From contig NZ_AP022602.1 in the NCBI RefSeq assembly GCF_010726765.1, positions 1 through 64,000 of the forward strand: 64,000 nt of DNA. Direction: 5' to 3'. The notes under the pieces were generated by a model, which had not been told where the DNA came from, made no database searches, and saw only the letters and a list, made by a program, of their open reading frames with translations. Numbering within the stretch: position 1 is the first letter of the stretch; each line of letters starts with the position of its first letter. This DNA is from Mycobacterium gallinarum. Lineage in GTDB: Bacteria; Actinomycetota; Actinomycetes; Mycobacteriales; Mycobacteriaceae. A program made the position numbers and the translations under genes. Positions 52,088 through 61,405 of the stretch are shown here, one piece after another.

Positions 52088-55000
52088 TTAGGACCCGATC
52101 AGAGAACCTGCATCGTCTGAGCCCACGTCCACCACAACCTGCGATGAGGACTCTGGTTGATCGGTCGGCGGCACCAACGCCATCCAGCAGACCAGATGCA
52201 CATCTTCATCACGAATCTCAGGTAGCGGATCCGGTGGCGGCGGAGGCTCTAAACCGAGTTCGTCGACGAGTTCAATTATTCGGGTGGCCCTCTGCTGCGG
52301 GTGCTCAATTGACATGGCGAGCCGGAACAACCGCAGAATTCGGTCCGCGTACGGTGCCTCGAGCGCCTCCACGGCACGATCGAGATCCTCGATCTGCACC
52401 GTGGAGGCGTGATCCTGCACCGTCTGCGACGCCCGCCGCATCACCGGGGGCACGACCGGAGCGATATTCGCGGGATCGGCCAGAAAATTCCATCGCTCCA
52501 CAACATGATCTCGGGCGACGGCCCACGCCTCGAACGCCCCCTCATACATCTGCGGCGACAGGTCGCGCGGGGTGTCCCACTCATCGCGCGGCCGCACCCG
52601 GTCCAAGCACGCCAACGTGTCCTCGACGACCTCAGCTGGGGAGTCCCCGAAAGCTGGCCGGACGTACCGAAACTGAGGTGTGGGGTGATCAGCGACCCGC
52701 ACACAAAAGATGTAACCAGGCAGCCCGGCCGGCACCGCCATGCCCGAACCGGAACCCCACGGCAGCGCTGCGATCGTCTCAGCTAAGTCGGTGTTGTCCA
52801 ACGCCTTTCGCAATTCCTGCCGATACTCCTCACCGGACAGGGCGCTGGCCCCCACGCCACCAAACTCGAAGATGCTGGCATCCCCGGCGCGCAACCGCTC
52901 AATCTCATCGCGTGTTTCAGCGAACGTCAGATCCGATGTCGCCGACCCGGGCAGGATCTCCCCTACGCCCACCGCGGCCGCTGCTTGCTGAATCTTGCGG
53001 TGCAGACGCTCCTCAAGTCTCAACAGATCGTCGAGGCGACGGTCCGGAAACACGCACCGCATGAACACCTCGGTGTGCCGTGATCCGATGCGGTCGATGC
53101 GCCCGTGCCGCTGCACCAGGCGCATCGGATTCCACGGCAGGTCGTAGTTGATGATGTGCCGGGCCTGCTGAAGATTCACGCCCTCAGCCAGGACATCGGT
53201 CGTTACGAGGATGTCGTACCGATTCTCATCGGTGGGTGCATCGGTGGTCGCCGGCGCGAACCCCCACAACTGATCCCGCTTATCGGTATCGCTGCCGTGC
53301 AGCGACGCGATCCGGTCCTGGTACACCGCCAACCGTTCATCGGTCTGAGCTACCTCACGGAGCCGCCGCTCAATCCAATCAACCGTGTCGGCAAAGTAGC
53401 TGAAAATTAACACCTTCCGCTTGTCGCGGGTGTCATCCTCCCCGACTCCCTCAGATGCGGCCTGCGCGGCGATTAACGCGAGCTCATCGATGACCGCGTT
53501 CAGGTTCGGGTCAGCCCCACTGGTTACCGTGGCTGCCTCCGTGGCAAGGCTCCTTAACAGCGCCCGATCGTGCTCTACATGCGCACGCAGCGACGCCACG
53601 TCATAGTCGCCGGCATTCTCCAGATCCTCGGCGTGTACCCGCATGAACTCTTCAACGAGATCGCTATCATCGGAATCGGTTGCCGCCCACTCCCGTAACG
53701 CCACGCCGGCCGCCACTTTCCCGGCCGCCAGCAGCTCCAAAAAGCTGTCGTGGCTGGCCGCCATCTTCTCGCAGGTCCGGGCGAACGCGTACGGCGACGA
53801 CTCGAATCGTTTCAGCAGACCCGACCGCAGCAGCCCGGCCAACTGGGCCTCTCGGGCCGCGATCCCACCCGGCCCGTATCGCGATGGCGCATACCGCGCC
53901 AACGTCAAGACTTCCGGATGAAGCTCCGGATTCGGCGGGTGAGCATCGTCGACATCTAGTGCGGCGGCGAACCGGTCGAAGAATCCCGGCAGTACCGCAT
54001 CAAGATCGTAGGTGACCTTGTGCACTCGTGGAGTCGGGAATGTAATCGGTACCTCGGTACCCCCGATGCGGACCGTATCGGCTGGATAGAACCGCTTTAC
54101 GAACGGACGGGTCCGCCGCACTGCGACAGCGTCGAGAATGTCGAACAGATACTCAGGCGACAGATCGTCAGGGTTGAGCGCCATCGCCCGCCCGAAATGA
54201 TCACGCAGAGAGGGGATCCCCAAATCAGCGAACACCGCATCGTTGCGCAGGAAGTACAACAGCAAGTAGTAAAGGTCCCAAAGGCTGTTGTTCACCGGTG
54301 TCGCCGTCAACAACACCAGATCCTTCCGGTAGCGCCCAGCTAACAGCCGGCGGATGGCCTCCGCCCTCCGTGTCGCCGGGTTGCGCGCGTTGTGAGCTTC
54401 GTCGACAACGATCAGCGCGTAGTCGTCGGGATCCTGATCCAGAATGAAGCCGGATGCCTCCGGGTTGAGGCGCTGATCGCCCACCAGGTCATCGAACGAC
54501 CGCAACTCGATCGGCAGATTGAAGTCCGAGGCGAAACGGCGCCACGGCCCGTCCCGCAGGGTCGCCGGCGCCACCACCAGCACCCGCTGACGTCTCGCGA
54601 TCGCCGCATCTTCAATGAGTTTGCCTGCCAGGAATGTCTTGCCCAGGCCGACCTCGTCGGCGATCAGCACACCCCGACGCTCAGTGAGAATGCGTCGCGC
54701 CCGCCATAAGCCGTCACGCTGAAATGTCGTCAAATGGATGGTTCCACCGGCGCTGTCATCCGCTTCGGCGCTGATCTCGCCGCCGTAGCGCTCCCACAGC
54801 ATCCTTAGATAGATCAGCTGCGGCGGGTGCGCCTCAAATCTCGCGTCGTAGAGGGCTGCCAGGTCGAAAGGCTCAGCCACATCCCATAATTCGTCGAACC
54901 ACTGACGAACCTCGGTGACCGTCTGCGGGTGATACTGACCGAGATTGAGCTCGATGTTGCGCGCCAAGCCCGCATAGGTGAAGTTCGACGATCCGGCGAC

Positions 55001-55483
55001 GACACCCTCGTCGTGATCTGTGATGGTCAGATACGTCTTACCGTGCAGGAACCGGTCAGTGAGCCGACGCACCTCGACATGATCGTGGCGCAACCACTCC
55101 ACTAGCTGCCGTGCGTGCTTGTCTGAATCCCGGCTGAAACCAAGCAAATCTCTGGCCTGCGCAAGATCGCGGCCCTGCCCTTCTAGGGCGCGCCGCAATT
55201 CCGCTGCGCGGGCCCGCGCCGGCGCAGCGGGCTGGTTGAGCCTCCGCGGCGCCGGCGCCGGATCGGGCTCGGCCCCCAGCAGTAGCCGTACCCGATGCGG
55301 GTGGTCCAGCTCCTCGGCCAGCAGCTGGTAGCCGCCTACGTTGAAGTACGCCGAGGCGATCAACAGCTCGTATGGATCTTTGAGCGTGCGGCGCAGATGC
55401 GCCAAATGCGCGTTGATCGCCCCGGCGACCGTTTCACCGTCGCGGTTGACCAGAAACGTCGGCTTCGGCGTCGGCTGAGTCAT
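52088..55483 (-). CDS. PLD-SNF2-type helicase fusion protein
   Basis: The 1131-residue protein begins with a phospholipase-D-like domain (LLIASAYFNVGGYQLLAEEL, then HGKTYLTITDHDEG near residue 147 and VVAGSSNFTYAGL). One H-x-K motif is visible, so an active nuclease would need a dimer. An SF2/SNF2 helicase follows: Walker A GVLIADEVGLGKTFLAGKLI near 277, VVDEAHNARNPATRR near 361, LLTATPVNN, and C-terminal LVTTDVLAEGVNLQQA and LVQRHGRIDRIGSRH near 790. The architecture resembles DISARM helicase DrmD with the PLD function of DrmC joined to it. The ATG overlaps the methyltransferase stop by ATGA. Confidence 0.85.
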   Translation of the reverse strand: MTQPTPKPTFLVNRDGETVAGAINAHLAHLRRTLKDPYELLIASAYFNVGGYQLLAEELDHPHRVRLLLGAEPDPAPAPRRLNQPAAPARARAAELRRALEGQGRDLAQARDLLGFSRDSDKHARQLVEWLRHDHVEVRRLTDRFLHGKTYLTITDHDEGVVAGSSNFTYAGLARNIELNLGQYHPQTVTEVRQWFDELWDVAEPFDLAALYDARFEAHPPQLIYLRMLWERYGGEISAEADDSAGGTIHLTTFQRDGLWRARRILTERRGVLIADEVGLGKTFLAGKLIEDAAIARRQRVLVVAPATLRDGPWRRFASDFNLPIELRSFDDLVGDQRLNPEASGFILDQDPDDYALIVVDEAHNARNPATRRAEAIRRLLAGRYRKDLVLLTATPVNNSLWDLYYLLLYFLRNDAVFADLGIPSLRDHFGRAMALNPDDLSPEYLFDILDAVAVRRTRPFVKRFYPADTVRIGGTEVPITFPTPRVHKVTYDLDAVLPGFFDRFAAALDVDDAHPPNPELHPEVLTLARYAPSRYGPGGIAAREAQLAGLLRSGLLKRFESSPYAFARTCEKMAASHDSFLELLAAGKVAAGVALREWAATDSDDSDLVEEFMRVHAEDLENAGDYDVASLRAHVEHDRALLRSLATEAATVTSGADPNLNAVIDELALIAAQAASEGVGEDDTRDKRKVLIFSYFADTVDWIERRLREVAQTDERLAVYQDRIASLHGSDTDKRDQLWGFAPATTDAPTDENRYDILVTTDVLAEGVNLQQARHIINYDLPWNPMRLVQRHGRIDRIGSRHTEVFMRCVFPDRRLDDLLRLEERLHRKIQQAAAAVGVGEILPGSATSDLTFAETRDEIERLRAGDASIFEFGGVGASALSGEEYRQELRKALDNTDLAETIAALPWGSGSGMAVPAGLPGYIFCVRVADHPTPQFRYVRPAFGDSPAEVVEDTLACLDRVRPRDEWDTPRDLSPQMYEGAFEAWAVARDHVVERWNFLADPANIAPVVPPVMRRASQTVQDHASTVQIEDLDRAVEALEAPYADRILRLFRLAMSIEHPQQRATRIIELVDELGLEPPPPPDPLPEIRDEDVHLVCWMALVPPTDQPESSSQVVVDVGSDDAGSLIGS

Positions 55484-58400
55484 CGGGTCGCCTCCAGGAT
55501 CGCGGTGCGCAGCGGCGCCGGGCAGGCCGCGGCACCATCGGAGAAGTCGCTGAGAAGGGTGCGCATCTGATCGGTCTGGAGGCCGAACCCGGCGGCAGCT
55601 AGCGCCTCCAACTCGACCCGGGCCGCCACCGGGTCGCCCTCGGTGGTCGGCAGGACCCGATCAGCTGCCAAGGTGTCTTGGCCTTGCTCCCGCAACAATG
55701 CCGCCGCCAGCTCGGCTGCCCGCTCAATCTGCTCAGCAGACCAGTCGGGTAGTCGGACATTGTTGACGACCGGGGCGGTGACATGTCGATCGACGAATCG
55801 ACGAACCCACCAATCGCAGGTGAACGTGTTGAGGAACCCCAACAGCGCCAGCAGCTCGGCCGTGCCTGTGCCGCCAGCGTGCTTCACCGCGTGCACGTAG
55901 CCCTTGTTGTGCACAAACCCCGCCCGAGGTAGCGCCGTGGCGATCATCGTGCGCGAGTCATCGTTGCGCGACGGGTGCCGCATGATCACCACAGGGTGCG
56001 ACTCATCAAACCCGGCAACACCATCAACAGCGGTGACGCCGTTGGGTAATGCTGCGGGATCGGAGATGAACCGCTGGAATGCGATCGTGTCGTCGATGCC
56101 GTAGGCCACGACGTGCCGCGTCATCAGAATCCGCCAGGCCCCGTCGCTGTCGGTGTCGCTGCTGAATCGACGCTGCGGGCCCGACGACCGGAAGTCGTAG
56201 CGGGCATCATGGCTTCCGCTCACCCAGCCCTTATCCGACGACAGACTGTGGTGCGCCTGCATCGTCTCGAACACCGGACGATCGGCCGCCGAGTTGAGCC
56301 ACGGAACCACCATCGTGTCGCTGAGCTCGTTGAGATCCTTCGCGTTTAGGGTGAGCCCACCGCCGCTCCCTGCAGACCGCAATGCGGCCTGAGTAGCCAG
56401 TCCTGGCCAGATCAGCACCGTGGCGGACTCGCCGGTGCGATGCCTTCCTATGAAAGCGACCGCCGTGCTGTTGTGCACATCGTCGAACAGCCAACCAGCC
56501 TTATTACGGGCCTGCGCGACCGTCGTCGCGGAATCCGTCAGCAGCGCTTCACGAATCCGGCTCCACCCACCCAGCAGAAGACTGTTGGCCGGCAACACGT
56601 ATCCCAGCGCCGCACTGCGGTGCAGCAACGTCAGCGCCCGCTCGGTGAACAGCTTCGCGAAGTCATAGTGACCGCGGCCCCGCAGTGGGTACGACCGCTC
56701 CACATACCCCTGGAAGCGTTCCCGCTCAGCCTTCTCGCGCGCCTCCACCACCGCGTCCGCCGGCCGTTCAACACGCAACTGCTCGATCCGGTTGGCCCGC
56801 TGTGACTGTGGCAACGCGTTCAGACCGGGCATCCGCGTCACCCAAAACTGTTGCGGCTCGAACAGAACCTTGTCCCACGGCGGATTTCCCAGCAGGCAGT
56901 CGAAGCCCGGCCGCTCCCGCAGGAAGACCTCGGGGAACACCACCGGGAAGTGCAGCGCCGCCACCTCCTCGGCCGCTGCCCGCGCCCCAGCCGCCTCGGC
57001 AGCAGCGCGGATCGACTCTTCGTCGACCGACACCGGCGGGGCTGTGTCCTCCAGCCGCGCCGCGATCAGCACATCGAACAGCAGAGCGGCCGGCTCGACG
57101 GCGGCCAGAGCGTTGTGGTGGGCCTGCTGAGCGGCGTGCACGTCGGCAACGGTCGCATCGTCGATGGTGGCCAGCCGCGCCAGGGCCGCCGCGCCGCGCT
57201 CCAGGAACTCGGTGATCTCGTCCCGGTAGAGTGTGGGCGCGTCGTCGTCGTCGCCGGCAAGCACTCGCAGGGCGTCGTCGATCGACGCGATGCCGATGAG
57301 GCTGTTGCCGGTGACGAGGTTGTGATCCAGAAATGACAACGGCAGACCGGGTACGAACGTGTGGATCCAGATCGCCAGCCTGGCCAGCTCGACGGCGATG
57401 ACGTTGCGGTCTACCCCGTAGATGCAGCGCCGCCCCACTTGACGGCGTAGCAGCGCGGTCATCTCGATTTCCACCCCGTCCGCGAGTTCACCGAGAGCGT
57501 TGAGGGCGGCGGTGCGCAGCGCATCTAGATCAGCGGTCACCGTGGGAATGGGATGCAACGCCAGGAACGCTGAGAGCCGCGCTTCGATGCGGTCGACCGC
57601 CGCGACCAGGAAATGCCCGGAGCCCATCGCGATGTCGGCACATCGAAAGTCGAAGAACGCTTTCGCTGCCGCGGCGTCATCGCCGGCGTCGACCAGCGTC
57701 TGAATCCGGTCCAGATGTTGCGTCAGCGCGGGCTCCAACGCCTGATCGAGCAGGTGCTCCACCCCGAACGGCTTTGTGAAATAGCTGCCGGTGGCTTTAC
57801 GCTCGCCCGATTTGTTGTGGAGGTAGACCGCTCCGGCCGCCACCTCCACTACACCCCGCTCGCCGGCTGGGACGAAGTTGCCGTCGCCATCGACGCTCAG
57901 GTCTGTGGGCGCCAGCGACAGCTCCGATTCCAGCAGACCCTCGTACAAGGTGCCGAACTCCCGCACCGACAAACTGCGGAAGTCGACTGGCCCCAGAAGA
58001 TCGTCGCCGTCATCGGGGACATCAATCAGCAGCGCCGCCAGCGCGGGTCCAAAGTGAGCATTGCTCAAGCGGATATCCTGCAGCGCCGCGCCCGCGGGAT
58101 TCGTGGCCGGATCGGTTGAGAACAGCCCGCCGTTGTACGCCGGAACCCCCCAGCCCGGGTTGCCCAGCCGCACCGCATCCCAGAGCTGGACGACGTCCTC
58201 CCATAAGTCGAAGTTGTCGTCATCAAAGCTGAGCGCGTCACGATTGGCGTCCTCAGCTAGCCGCCGCGCAATCCGCTTGAGACTGTGGTCGGCGTAGCGA
58301 CTGTTACTACGGTAGGGCAGCAGATCCTTGTCCTCGCCGTACGCCACAAACAGCAGGCGGAACAACACATTTAGCGTCTGGTCGTACGCCGCCACGAGCT

Positions 58401-59457
58401 GCTCCCGAGACGGCGTATCCGTCAACGACGCTGCAACGCCCTCAGCAAGCGCCGGCACCGCTTTGCGATACACGCGATCACGCAGTCGGGTCGCCAGATC
58501 CGACGCGAAATCCGCTGAGCTGTCCAAGATCTGATCAAAAGATCCGCCGACAGTGAGGGCATCCGCCGAGAACAACAACTGCAAGAACCCGGCCCGATCC
58601 TCAGGCACCAATGCAAGATTGGCCTCGATGAAAGTCTGAGATGGCCCTCGCCGGCCAACCCCGACATCGGGCTTTACCGCATACAGTCGAATCTCTGGAC
58701 CCCGTGTCAGCACTACCCAAGGCAATTGCTCACGGCTCGCCAACGCCAGCGCATGCGACACCGGTGAGACACCCTCGAACCGCATCCCGGGCGCCTCGAA
58801 TGATTCGCCCTCGTCGAGGAACACCGCCACCGCCCGCCGATCCCGCCCAGCAGATAACAGCGATGTATTCGTGCCCAGGTGAGTGACCGTGAATCCCAAT
58901 GCCTTCACCAGATCATGACCACGCTTGCGCAACGCCGCCCGACTCGCGGCCGTCGCCGCCTCCCAATCCGCGCGCAGCGGCACCCCGTAGCGCAACTCAT
59001 GCGACGCCAGTAGTCCCGAATTGACTATGCCCGGTAGCTCCGAGTCCAGCTCCGGAAGCAGCCGCAGCAGGCAACGCTGAGCGGCGTGGCGCGTCGGCTC
59101 CGCTAGCGCCGCCGTCGATAACCGCTCGATGCGCGAGATATCCAGGTCGAAGTACACCGGCGGGTTTTCCCCCGCCGGCCCACAGACAGCCACAGCGATG
59201 CCGCCGGCATCGGGGTAGCCCACCACCAGCAGGACCGGAGATGGCCGGCCACCGTGTCGCACAGTCCACGCGCGCCGCATGTCAGCAGTCGTCGGCCGCT
59301 TCGCCGCTTCACCCACAGCGACCTCAAGCCCATAGTCGGCGTCCTGGAGAAACACCTGCCCCGCATTGATCGCCGCCGGCAAACCTTCCGCAGCCATCCA
59401 GCGCCGCGGCTCACGATCAGCCAGAAAGGTGTCAAACCAGGCCATGAGCCACCCCAT
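55480..59457 (-). CDS. Large adenine-N6 DNA methyltransferase, Eco57I/DrmMI/PglX-like
   Basis: The 1325-residue protein carries methyltransferase motif I ADIAMGSGHFLVAAVDRIEA near residue 609 and catalytic motif IV CLLGNPPWDKVLFE (NPPW) near 857. The Eco57I-type insert and the FTKPFGVEHLLDQALEP lead-in precede motif I, and a target-recognition-like region follows. The N-terminal 350 residues (YPDAGGIAVAVCG, LPWVVLTRGPEIRLYAV) look like a restriction-enzyme N-domain but lack a clear PD-D/ExK triad. It would methylate adenine in host DNA. Coupling to the PLD-helicase suggests a restriction or DISARM-like pair. An ATG at 59445 is an alternative start. Confidence 0.85.
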   Translation of the reverse strand: MGWLMAWFDTFLADREPRRWMAAEGLPAAINAGQVFLQDADYGLEVAVGEAAKRPTTADMRRAWTVRHGGRPSPVLLVVGYPDAGGIAVAVCGPAGENPPVYFDLDISRIERLSTAALAEPTRHAAQRCLLRLLPELDSELPGIVNSGLLASHELRYGVPLRADWEAATAASRAALRKRGHDLVKALGFTVTHLGTNTSLLSAGRDRRAVAVFLDEGESFEAPGMRFEGVSPVSHALALASREQLPWVVLTRGPEIRLYAVKPDVGVGRRGPSQTFIEANLALVPEDRAGFLQLLFSADALTVGGSFDQILDSSADFASDLATRLRDRVYRKAVPALAEGVAASLTDTPSREQLVAAYDQTLNVLFRLLFVAYGEDKDLLPYRSNSRYADHSLKRIARRLAEDANRDALSFDDDNFDLWEDVVQLWDAVRLGNPGWGVPAYNGGLFSTDPATNPAGAALQDIRLSNAHFGPALAALLIDVPDDGDDLLGPVDFRSLSVREFGTLYEGLLESELSLAPTDLSVDGDGNFVPAGERGVVEVAAGAVYLHNKSGERKATGSYFTKPFGVEHLLDQALEPALTQHLDRIQTLVDAGDDAAAAKAFFDFRCADIAMGSGHFLVAAVDRIEARLSAFLALHPIPTVTADLDALRTAALNALGELADGVEIEMTALLRRQVGRRCIYGVDRNVIAVELARLAIWIHTFVPGLPLSFLDHNLVTGNSLIGIASIDDALRVLAGDDDDAPTLYRDEITEFLERGAAALARLATIDDATVADVHAAQQAHHNALAAVEPAALLFDVLIAARLEDTAPPVSVDEESIRAAAEAAGARAAAEEVAALHFPVVFPEVFLRERPGFDCLLGNPPWDKVLFEPQQFWVTRMPGLNALPQSQRANRIEQLRVERPADAVVEAREKAERERFQGYVERSYPLRGRGHYDFAKLFTERALTLLHRSAALGYVLPANSLLLGGWSRIREALLTDSATTVAQARNKAGWLFDDVHNSTAVAFIGRHRTGESATVLIWPGLATQAALRSAGSGGGLTLNAKDLNELSDTMVVPWLNSAADRPVFETMQAHHSLSSDKGWVSGSHDARYDFRSSGPQRRFSSDTDSDGAWRILMTRHVVAYGIDDTIAFQRFISDPAALPNGVTAVDGVAGFDESHPVVIMRHPSRNDDSRTMIATALPRAGFVHNKGYVHAVKHAGGTGTAELLALLGFLNTFTCDWWVRRFVDRHVTAPVVNNVRLPDWSAEQIERAAELAAALLREQGQDTLAADRVLPTTEGDPVAARVELEALAAAGFGLQTDQMRTLLSDFSDGAAACPAPLRTAILEATR

Positions 59458-59857
59458 TCTGCCGAGCAGTACGCGCCACCACGCCCGCCGAAAGCCGCCT
59501 CGACATATCGCAACGTACTAGCAGGGCCGCCCGGCTACGCGACAACCACGCCGCCGCCGAACCCCCTTCGCCGAGCAACCACCGGCTACCCATACCGACC
59601 GCAGCCTCGCGGCTGGACGTTTCGGCGAGGCGGGCGTCAGCGCGGACCATCAGCCGCCTCTACGTGGCATTGTCGCCTATCTGTGGCACACCTCGCGGCG
59701 CCGGCACAAGACCGAACGTCAGTCGTCAGAGGTAGTCATCCTCGACCGCGTCCGCCATTCCATACGCGGTCCGACACGGGGTTCTGCCTTGAAACGGCGG
59801 CTCGCCAAAACCTCCTTGCAAATCCCTGACGGAACGGTAAACCCACATTCATCAGCA
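59458..59857. other. Spacer between the methyltransferase and eccE
   Basis: These 400 bases separate the start of the methyltransferase from the end of eccE, both on the minus strand. No frame has a start signal or recognisable protein, and no repeat stands out. The promoter of the defence-like pair must lie here. The gap probably marks the join between the eccE-ending operon and inserted cargo. Confidence 0.4.
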
Positions 59858-61405
59858 TCAATTCAGGAAGGTCTGTTCGTTGCGGAACGTCACCGCATCC
59901 AGGCGCGCAGTGAACCGTTCGGTTTCGATGCGGATTCGACCGTTGCGCTGGGTGATGCGCACATCGGGCTCGACGGAACGAGGTCCGGCGCCGACGCTGA
60001 TACTGACGAGCGCACCGGGATAGGGATTGCTGGACCCGTTGTGCACCACCACAGTCGGAGGCCTCGGCGGCTGCGCGCGAGGGTCGGTCGTGTTCCATAT
60101 CCGCGACGAGGCCGCGGCCATGGCCCAGCGGCGGCGCGGGTCATACACCGCGACAACTTCACCGCTGGCCGAAGCGCGACGAATGAGTTGGCGGACCGCG
60201 AGATCGTCGTCGGCATCGATGACGATGCGGGTCGGCCCGCCCGGGTCACGCAGCGGCATGAGCAACAGGGCGTCGTCCACCTTGCCCAGCATGACCCCCG
60301 ATGAGCCGATGGCCACGGCGGCGTCGAGATCGGCGGTCAGCGTTCGTGCCGGCATGCCGCTGATCCGTTCAGCACCGGGTAGCAGCGCTGACAGCGCCCA
60401 CCACTGGCGACCGGTGTAGCGGTTGAGGATGACCGCCGGCGGTGTGAGCAGCGGCTGCGCCGTGGTGAACCGCACCGTTGCCGACACGGTGATCCCCTCG
60501 CTCGAGCGCCGCAGGTGCAGCGCCAGCAGCGTGTGCTCTGAGGCGATCGCCCACATGTCGTCGAGGCGGTCCGCCGTGAGGTCCTCGGCGCTGAGGTAGT
60601 AGCTGGTGACGTGGGTTCCGCGGTGGGTGAGGTCTTTCCACCCTTCGCGGAAGGTGCTCTCGATGTCTTCCTTGCTGCCGCCGTGCATGTCAAGAACCGC
60701 CTGGCGCATATCGGCGGCCGTCATCGGTTCTGCGCGGCAACCACTTTGGCGCAGAGCCCGCGTGATGCGACGAGTGACCGCCGCGACCGCGGCCGCGGCG
60801 TCGCTACGCCACATCAGTCCGGCAGTGGTGTCCGGTGAGCGGGTATCCATGCGGATCACCAGCATGGTGCTGCGCTGCCCGGCCGCGGGCCGGTCGGCCA
60901 AGAGCTGGGCATAGAACTGACCGTAGTTGTCGCTGGCCGTGCGGCGGCCCTGCGCGATCACATCGACGTCCACCCCGAGCCCAAAGCGCTGCATCTGCTC
61001 GGCAATCACGCTCAGCGGCAGCGTATTCGGGGTCTCAGCGCCTTGCGGTCGCAGCAGGGTCGGGATGTAGGGCCGACCCCATACGTTGACCATCGTCACA
61101 AGGGTGTGCTCGTCGAGGTGCACACCCAGCAGCTGACCATCGCTGTCGACGTCGACGAACTCGCCGGTCTCGACACGGTGTTCCTTATGGCGCAGCCGCC
61201 CGATGGACCGCGTGAGCCACCGCCAGGGGGTCAGCCGTGCGGCTTTCACCATGAACAGCAGCGCCCCCAGGGCCGCGCCGCCGGCTGCACCGGCCCACCA
61301 GGGCCCGCCGAAGGCAACAGCGATGGCCGTGCCGAGCAGGGCAAGGATTTCGGTGGGCAGTGCGGCGCGAAGATCGGCGCGCGCGCTCCAGATGCGTTCC
61401 TTCAT
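59858..61405 (-). CDS. eccE: Type VII secretion membrane component EccE
   Basis: The ATG at 61405 overlaps the mycP stop as ATGA. The 515-residue protein has two N-terminal membrane helices (ALPTEILALLGTAIAVAFGG and PWWAGAAGGAALGALLFMVK) and a long cytoplasmic domain typical of EccE (VDVDSDGQLLGVHLDEHTLV, LSVIAEQMQRFGLGVDVDVI). EccE sits at the edge of the ESX membrane complex with EccB, EccC and EccD. The order eccD-mycP-eccE matches ESX loci and plasmid ESX-P clusters. Confidence 0.88.
   Translation of the reverse strand: MKERIWSARADLRAALPTEILALLGTAIAVAFGGPWWAGAAGGAALGALLFMVKAARLTPWRWLTRSIGRLRHKEHRVETGEFVDVDSDGQLLGVHLDEHTLVTMVNVWGRPYIPTLLRPQGAETPNTLPLSVIAEQMQRFGLGVDVDVIAQGRRTASDNYGQFYAQLLADRPAAGQRSTMLVIRMDTRSPDTTAGLMWRSDAAAAVAAVTRRITRALRQSGCRAEPMTAADMRQAVLDMHGGSKEDIESTFREGWKDLTHRGTHVTSYYLSAEDLTADRLDDMWAIASEHTLLALHLRRSSEGITVSATVRFTTAQPLLTPPAVILNRYTGRQWWALSALLPGAERISGMPARTLTADLDAAVAIGSSGVMLGKVDDALLLMPLRDPGGPTRIVIDADDDLAVRQLIRRASASGEVVAVYDPRRRWAMAAASSRIWNTTDPRAQPPRPPTVVVHNGSSNPYPGALVSISVGAGPRSVEPDVRITQRNGRIRIETERFTARLDAVTFRNEQTFLN

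Noticed and set aside
52088..55483. A type I restriction HsdR subunit.
   Set aside because: There is no HsdR nuclease domain and no HsdS gene nearby; the PLD domain and SNF2-type helicase motifs point to the DrmD-like class.
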